DNA from: Actinomycetota bacterium | GTDB lineage: Bacteria; Actinomycetota; Thermoleophilia; UBA2241 | Direction: 5' to 3' | DNA length: 10,578 nt | Assembly: GCA_026392265.1 (NCBI GenBank) | Contig: JAPLCL010000188.1 | Coordinates: 1 to 10,578 of the forward strand | Shown here: piece after piece, positions 6,906 to 10,578 of the stretch | How positions within the stretch are numbered: position 1 is the first letter of the stretch | Layout: every line of letters starts with the position of its first letter | Made by a program: the position numbers and the translations under genes | The notes under the pieces: generated by a model | What the model saw: the letters and a program-made list of their open reading frames with translations, nothing else | The model's database searches: none | What the model was told of the DNA's origin: nothing

Positions 6906-6920
6906 ATTCCAGTCAAGAAT
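6906..6920. promoter_or_regulatory. Candidate operator dyad at the sulfur operon promoter
   Basis: ATTC-CAGTCAA-GAAT is a short inverted repeat overlapping the -10 and the expected transcription start. AT-rich dyads of this kind at the start site are typical of Rrf2 autoregulation. It is the only AT-rich patch near this promoter. The arms are only 4 bases, so the call is tentative. Confidence 0.35.
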
Positions 6921-6945
6921 AGGGAACGGCGGCGGCCCCTGTCAA
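6916..6945 (-). promoter_or_regulatory. Sigma-70-type promoter of the Rrf2-cysK-E1-larE-cysE operon
   Basis: On the minus strand, TTGACA (6940-6945, perfect -35) is followed after 18 bases by TATTCT (6916-6921, a good -10). Transcription would start near 6909, about 40 bases before the GTG at 6869. This is the best promoter in the window. Confidence 0.75.
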
Positions 6946-6972
6946 CGCCCCGGCGGTCACACCTACTGCTTC

Positions 6973-7425
6973 TTACGCCTTCCAGCGCCGCACGACGAGC
7001 GTGGCGATCGCGGTCAGGGCGAGCGTGACCAGCGCCGCCCAAACGATGCGAAAGCCGACGACCCACAAGACGCTCGCGCCCAGCGCGATGAACACCAGCG
7101 AGTCCTCGGCGATGGCATGCACCATGCTGAGGAAGGTGCTCATGATGAACACCTGACGGCGGCCGAGGTCGTGGCGGCGAATGTCGCGCACGATGACGCC
7201 ACCGCCGTAGGCGAGACCGAAGAGGAAGCCGATGAGGGTCGGCGCAGCGGAACGCTCGTTCAGGCCCACGTGCCGCACGACTCGCGCCCAGGCGCGCACC
7301 ACGGCGCGAAACGGCTTGGTCCCTTCGAAGAGCTCGAGGACCACCATGATGGGCACAACGATGATGAACACGCGCAAGAGCAGGTCGAGTGAGCCCGTGA
7401 CGAAGGTGCGCAGCAGGTCGGTCAT
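6973..7425 (-). CDS. Nucleoside-recognition (Gate) domain membrane protein, SpmB-like half
   Basis: This 150-residue membrane protein pairs with the gene just upstream. Together they resemble the SpmA/SpmB pair of spore formers and other two-gene Gate-domain (PF07670) transporters, whose substrate is unknown. Hydrophobic helices are at about residues 10-30, 65-85, 98-118 and 122-143. The polar segment with GFLFGLAYGGGVIVRD (about 66-81) and the FIMSTFLSMVHAIAEDSLVF stretch are typical of the family. The ATG at 7425 lies 2 bases after the stop of the partner gene and has no strong ribosome-binding site, so coupled translation is likely. The frame is open upstream to 7986, but that part runs out of frame across the partner gene. 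The stop is TAA. A sporulation role should not be assumed from the name. Confidence 0.8.
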   Translation of the reverse strand: MTDLLRTFVTGSLDLLLRVFIIVVPIMVVLELFEGTKPFRAVVRAWARVVRHVGLNERSAAPTLIGFLFGLAYGGGVIVRDIRRHDLGRRQVFIMSTFLSMVHAIAEDSLVFIALGASVLWVVGFRIVWAALVTLALTAIATLVVRRWKA

Positions 7426-7427
7426 CG

Positions 7428-7967
7428 TCAGAACAGCCCCATGAGCAGGTTGGCGACCGCGGCCGCGGCCAGGCCGGCCACGACGCGCAGGACCCCGAAG
7501 GCGAAGCCGTTCATACCCGCCTTGTGGAGCACCGCGCCCTCCACGAGCAGGTTGTGCCCTATGAGGATGGCGATGGCCAGCACCGTGATCTGCTGGGCGC
7601 TGAGATCCAGAGCCTGCATGGCGCCGACGGCCGCGTAGATGTTGAGCACGTAACCGACCATCAGGGGCACGGCCGCGTCCCCCGGTAACCCGAGCAGCGA
7701 CATCAGCGGCCGCGCCAGCTGAGCCAGCCACTGGATCACGCCCAGGCGTTCGAGGACGAGCGTGGCGCCGTAGGCGGGGATCATGACGCGGGCCAGCTCC
7801 CAGAAGGTCTGCAGGCCCGCCTTGACGCCGATCCTGAGATCGCGACGGAGGCCGCCGCCGAGACCGGGCGCGGGCTGCGGCGAAGGCGCCCCTGACGGCG
7901 CGGCCGAAGGCGGCCCCGGCGCGGCGGCGGGGCGGACGCTCGTGGGATCGTCGCCGGTGTACTCCAT
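7428..7967 (-). CDS. Nucleoside-recognition (Gate) domain membrane protein, SpmA-like half
   Basis: This 179-residue membrane protein is the first of the Gate-domain pair. Residues 1-45 are a Pro/Ala/Ser-rich, probably disordered cytoplasmic head. The conserved part begins at about residue 50 (GLQTFWELARVMIPAYGATLVLERLG) and includes the central stretch PLMVGYVLNIYAAVGAM. A further segment has GHNLLVEGAVLHKAGMNG, with polar residues in the middle of the membrane. Three or four hydrophobic helices are visible. The ATG at 7967 is chosen since upstream codons are Arg-rich and not conserved-looking. A promoter-like sequence ends 9 bases before it, so the transcript may be leaderless. It is followed after 2 bases by its partner. 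Known relatives include SpmA and other paired membrane proteins of unknown substrate. Confidence 0.8.
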   Translation of the reverse strand: MEYTGDDPTSVRPAAAPGPPSAAPSGAPSPQPAPGLGGGLRRDLRIGVKAGLQTFWELARVMIPAYGATLVLERLGVIQWLAQLARPLMSLLGLPGDAAVPLMVGYVLNIYAAVGAMQALDLSAQQITVLAIAILIGHNLLVEGAVLHKAGMNGFAFGVLRVVAGLAAAAVANLLMGLF

Positions 7968-7976
7968 GCGCCCGCG

Positions 7977-8006
7977 ATTCTCGCACGACCGGCGCTCCGG
8001 CGTCAG
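7977..8006 (-). promoter_or_regulatory. Possible promoter of the Gate-domain pair, suggesting a leaderless mRNA
   Basis: On the minus strand, CTGACG (8001-8006) and GAGAAT (7977-7982) are 18 bases apart, with TG in the extended -10 position. The -10 ends 9 bases before the ATG at 7967, so the transcript would have a leader of a few bases at most. That agrees with the lack of a ribosome-binding site. Leaderless mRNAs are common in actinobacteria. Confidence 0.3.
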
Positions 8007-8150
8007 CGGCCGTTCACCGCGCTCGACCCACCCGTTCGTACCCCGGGCCGCCACACGCCGGCCAATGTCATCCGCGGGCCGGCGAAACGTCACCGCGTGC
8101 ACGAAGTGTCACCCTTGAGGCCCGGTAAGGCGGCGGCGCACCATACGGAC

Positions 8151-8657
8151 ATGACGCAACGCCTCACTTTCCTCGTGCTCTGTCTCGCGCTGATCAGCGT
8201 GCTCGCCGTCGCCGCCCTGTGGCGGCCAAGCCGCGACGCCGGCGGCGCCCTCGCGGCGACTGCGCCGTCCGCCACGGCCGGCGCCGGTGGCAGCCCGGCG
8301 GCGGCGGAGTTGCCGAGTACTTCCGAAGGCGCGCAGCGACTTGAGGCGGTGCGTACCGTGAAGCTGTTCTGCGACCTGGTCGGCAGCCGGCGGTTCTGGA
8401 ATGCCGCCGCCCTGTTCGCCACGCCGCGTGTATGGACACGCGGCCAGCTGCGCGCGGTGCGGCGGCTCGACTTCCGCACGGCACGCATCGATTTCGCGCC
8501 AGACGCGAACACGCTGGTCGTGATCGCGCGAGTGCATGCATCCGGCTCCTTCGAGAGCCCGGTACGCAGCGACCACACCACACTGTTCTTCACCCTGGGG
8601 AGGGTCGGCGACACGGCTGGGGGCTGGCTGATCACAGCCGTGACCGCGAGCCCATAA
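8151..8657 (+). CDS. Membrane-anchored protein with an NTF2-like fold, function unknown
   Basis: I do not recognise a named family. The 168-residue protein begins with a single hydrophobic segment (MTQRLTFLVLCLALISVLAV), either an uncleaved anchor or a signal peptide. An Ala/Gly/Pro-rich linker (about 27-60) follows. The rest (about 63-168) has an alpha-then-beta pattern, starting AVRTVKLFCDLVGSRRFWNAAALF and ending with paired strands and GGWLITAVTASP. That fits the NTF2-like/SnoaL-like lipoprotein folds common in actinobacteria, which act in the envelope. The ATG at 8151 is chosen for the hydrophobic start; an ATG at 8097 would add 18 polar residues. There is no clear ribosome-binding site. 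The lipoprotein gene follows after 20 bases, so the two are likely co-transcribed, and both carry the same kind of fold. Confidence 0.65.
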   Translation: MTQRLTFLVLCLALISVLAVAALWRPSRDAGGALAATAPSATAGAGGSPAAAELPSTSEGAQRLEAVRTVKLFCDLVGSRRFWNAAALFATPRVWTRGQLRAVRRLDFRTARIDFAPDANTLVVIARVHASGSFESPVRSDHTTLFFTLGRVGDTAGGWLITAVTASP

Positions 8658-8677
8658 CCCTAGGAAAGGGGTCCCTC

Positions 8678-9780
8678 ATGAAACATCGACACTGGTCAAG
8701 GCTTGCGCTCGTCGCGCTGGCCGCGGCCGCCTGCGGCGACGCGGCGGCTCCAGCCGCCGCGACGCCAGGGCCGGCAGCCGCTGCCACGGCCTATCTGCAG
8801 GCTCGCGCCGCGGCAGTCACTGCCGCCGACCCGGCGACCATGCTCGCACCGTGGGTCGCGCCCGGCGCGCGCTTCGCCGGCACGGAGCGCGCCATCGCCC
8901 GGGGCACCGCCCTGCGTGCGGCCCAGCAAGGTCACCGCATCGATGTCGTGAGCAGCGACGTCGTGGTCATCAGCACGACCGTCGGCGATGCCGGTACCAC
9001 GGCGATCGTGAAGGCCCATGTCATCACCACGACGGTCTGGCGACCCTCCACCATGGTGCCTAGCACCGAAGCATCCGGCATGGACCACGACGTTTCGCTG
9101 GAGTTGATCGATGGTACGTGGCGTGTCGTCGGCGACTCATACTACGACGTGGTGGCCCCCTCGGATCTCGAGGCCGCCGGCGCTTCGCCGGGCACCGTGC
9201 GCGCCGCCGCGAAAAAGCTCGAACGCGCCTCTTCCCGCACTCGCGAGGCCACGCCCGTGGTCGGCCGGCGCTGGGTGGCCGACGCAGCGAACGCGCGGCG
9301 CTACAACGACATCCTCCTCTACAGCCGCGGCGCTTGTGCCGCCTATGCGGACTACTACGCCCTGTCGTACTGCCCCACCTACGTGCGCTTCGGCGCCGAC
9401 TGCGCCAACTTCGCCTCTCAAGCGGCGCGCCAAGGCAAGATGCCCGTGGCTGGTGGTACAGCAAGAACGGCACGGACTCGCCCGGCGACGACAGCTACAG
9501 CATGAGCTGGATCAATGTCGGCAAGCAGATGGCCTGGTGGAACGGCCGCAACAGCGAGTGGGCCTCGTCCATCAACGGCGTGACCAGAGGCGATTTCGTC
9601 TACTACGACTGGAGCGGAGACGGCACCTGGGATCACGTCGCCGTGCTGGTCGGCACGAACAGCGCCGGGCAGAAGATCGTCGACGCGCACACCACCGACT
9701 ACTACCACACCTACTGGAAGATGGGCTACGCCTCGACGGTCTACAAGTTCGCACACGTGCGCGACAAGTGGATCGTCTGA
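8678..9780 (+). pseudogene. Lipoprotein with NTF2-like region and amidase_6-type domain, broken by a one-base deletion
   Basis: Restoring one G near 9448 gives a full 367-residue protein. The N-terminus is a lipoprotein signal with a probable lipid-bearing Cys19 (AAAACGD). Residues about 35-160 look NTF2-like, and about 200-367 match a putative amidase domain (amidase_6). The conserved parts are ARRYNDILLYS, GADCANFASQ (nucleophile Cys242), GWWYSKNG, SWINVGKQM and DWSGDGTWDHVAVLVG (His320). Such proteins act outside the membrane, probably on peptidoglycan or peptides. The first frame runs on to a stop at 9505 after residue 257. The second frame carries the remaining 110 residues to a TGA at 9778-9780 without a stop. 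The intact second half means the loss is recent or a sequence error. GGAAAGGGG lies about 8 bases before the ATG. Confidence 0.85.
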
Positions 9781-9794
9781 GCCTCCCGGCTCAG

Positions 9795-9828
9795 CTGACG
9801 GGGGCGGGCCACGGCCCGCCCCCGTCAG
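9795..9828. terminator. Bidirectional terminator hairpin between convergent genes
   Basis: A perfect 15-bp stem (CTGACGGGGGCGGGC and its complement) with a 4-base loop lies 15 bases after the lipoprotein stop. It overlaps the stop codon of the LysA-like gene. It can fold on both strands and suits convergent transcription. There is no T run on either side, as is common in high-GC bacteria. Confidence 0.75.
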
Positions 9829-10578
9829 AGCTCGAACCCCGGCGTCAGGTCAAAGGCGACCAGGTCGGCGACCGACTCGGGCCGGCGGATCTGCACTACG
9901 TCGCCGTGGGCGGTGACGGCCCAGACACCCGCGCGCGGGCGCGCGTTGTAGTCGTTCATCATCTCGAGCGTATAGCCCCCGACGTCGAGAAACGCGATCA
10001 GATCGCCGGCGCCCGTCGCCGCCGGAAAGCGCCGATAGGGCGTGTCGTCGTCGCCGGCAAAGACGTCGCCGCCGTCGCAGAGCGGGCCCGCCAGGCGGAA
10101 TCGCGTGTCGGCAGGCTCCGCCGCGCGGCCGGCGGCGACGGTGCGGAAGTACCAGCGATAGTTCGTGTGCTCGAGGAGCGTGTTGAAACCCGCGTCGATG
10201 GTGAGCCAGCGCTCCTCGCCGACGACGCGGCCCTCCGCGTCCCGCGAGTGCTTGGTCTTCTCGTTCTCCACGCGCGTCACGAGCACGCCGGTGGTGGCGG
10301 CTATCGAGCGCCCCGGCTCGATGAAGAGCGCGAGATCAGGCCGCCGCGCCGCGAGCACCCCGCAGATCGTCGCCGCGTAGTCGCCGAGGCTGGTGTTGGA
10401 GAAGAAGTAGTCGTCGGTACCCGATGGCGCCGACTCGCGGTACGGCACGGCAAAGCCACCACCGACGTCGAGAAACTCAAGGCGTACGCCGGTGACGCCC
10501 TCGACTTCAGCGACGAGATCGAGGGCGGTCTCAAGCGCCCGGCGATACGGCTCCACGCTGGTGATCTGCGAGCCGACG
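9825..10578 (-). CDS. LysA-like PLP-dependent decarboxylase (fold type III), N-terminal part cut by window edge
   Basis: This is the C-terminal part (251 codons visible) of an alanine racemase-fold decarboxylase. The likely role is decarboxylation of meso-diaminopimelate to lysine. At the window edge VGSQITS matches the HxGSQ motif. LDVGGGF and EPGRSIAATTGVLV (PLP phosphate and substrate strands) follow, then WLTIDAGFN. LCDGGD carries the catalytic cysteine of the partner subunit, and DVGGYTLEMMNDYNARPR holds the active-site Tyr. The Cys motif is CDGGD, midway between the usual LysA CESGD and the ornithine decarboxylase CDGLD, and the GAY motif is GGY. HxGSQ and NARPR favour LysA, so the substrate is probably but not surely diaminopimelate. 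A GTG at 10556 is an internal codon, not the start. The PLP lysine lies outside the window. Confidence 0.87.
   Translation of the reverse strand, partial: VGSQITSVEPYRRALETALDLVAEVEGVTGVRLEFLDVGGGFAVPYRESAPSGTDDYFFSNTSLGDYAATICGVLAARRPDLALFIEPGRSIAATTGVLVTRVENEKTKHSRDAEGRVVGEERWLTIDAGFNTLLEHTNYRWYFRTVAAGRAAEPADTRFRLAGPLCDGGDVFAGDDDTPYRRFPAATGAGDLIAFLDVGGYTLEMMNDYNARPRAGVWAVTAHGDVVQIRRPESVADLVAFDLTPGFEL

Noticed and set aside
6870..6972. Riboswitch or T-box leader upstream of the sulfur operon
   Set aside because: The leader from the predicted start to the GTG is only about 40 bases and shows no stem with a following T run. A protein regulator fits better.
6973..7986. A single 337-residue fused membrane protein
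   Set aside because: The upstream part of this frame is out of frame with the conserved partner protein and is Arg-rich. Two separate Gate-domain genes, 2 bases apart, explain the region.
7968..8150. Promoter for the plus-strand envelope genes in the divergent gap
   Set aside because: A TTGAGG at about 8114 has no convincing -10 at a proper distance, so no promoter is claimed for the 8151 gene.
9440..9460. Programmed -1 ribosomal frameshift in the amidase gene
   Set aside because: No slippery heptamer of X XXY YYZ form lies at the junction. Simple loss of one G from a G run restores the family sequence exactly.

Overview
High-GC bacterial chromosome (roughly 68-70% G+C by eye). GTG starts, short intergenic gaps, gene content and a UvrD/PcrA-type helicase suggest an actinobacterium, possibly a deep or anaerobic lineage. 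That placement is an inference. Both ends cut through genes: the helicase lacks its C-terminal end at base 1, and a LysA-like decarboxylase lacks its N-terminal end at base 10578. Most genes lie on the minus strand; only two, at 8151-9780, lie on the plus strand. No tRNA, rRNA, CRISPR array, insertion sequence or phage gene was seen.

Reading the minus strand in transcription order, the centre is a sulfur operon at 6869-2821. It runs Rrf2 regulator, cysK, a MoeB/ThiF-like E1 enzyme, larE, cysE, behind a good promoter (TTGACA-18-TATTCT) with a small dyad over the -10/start region. CysE and CysK make cysteine from serine. The E1-like enzyme activates ubiquitin-like sulfur carriers, and LarE puts sulfur into the nickel-pincer cofactor or a related product. 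The regulator keeps three clustered cysteines, so Fe-S or thiol sensing is plausible. The larE-cysE junction holds a tandem repeat and three perfect palindromes, one a 12-bp hairpin just before cysE.

Downstream on the same strand, behind its own possible extended -10 promoter, is a three-gene group: a DUF211 protein, a VIT1/CCC1-type metal transporter, and the PcrA/UvrD helicase. The last two overlap by one base (TGATG), so a metal-handling pair is translationally coupled to a DNA-repair helicase.

Upstream of the Rrf2 gene are two adjacent membrane proteins of the SpmA/SpmB-like nucleoside-recognition (Gate) type, two bases apart, with a possible leaderless promoter. Divergent from them are a membrane-anchored NTF2-like protein and a lipoprotein with an NTF2-like region and an amidase_6-type (Cys/His) domain. 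The lipoprotein is split by a clear one-base deletion in a G run. A perfect 15-bp terminator hairpin separates it from the convergent LysA-like gene and overlaps that gene's stop codon.

I found no wholly new system. The most unusual items are the cysK-E1-larE-cysE arrangement with its hairpin cluster, the DUF211-VIT-helicase coupling, and the frameshifted lipoprotein amidase.
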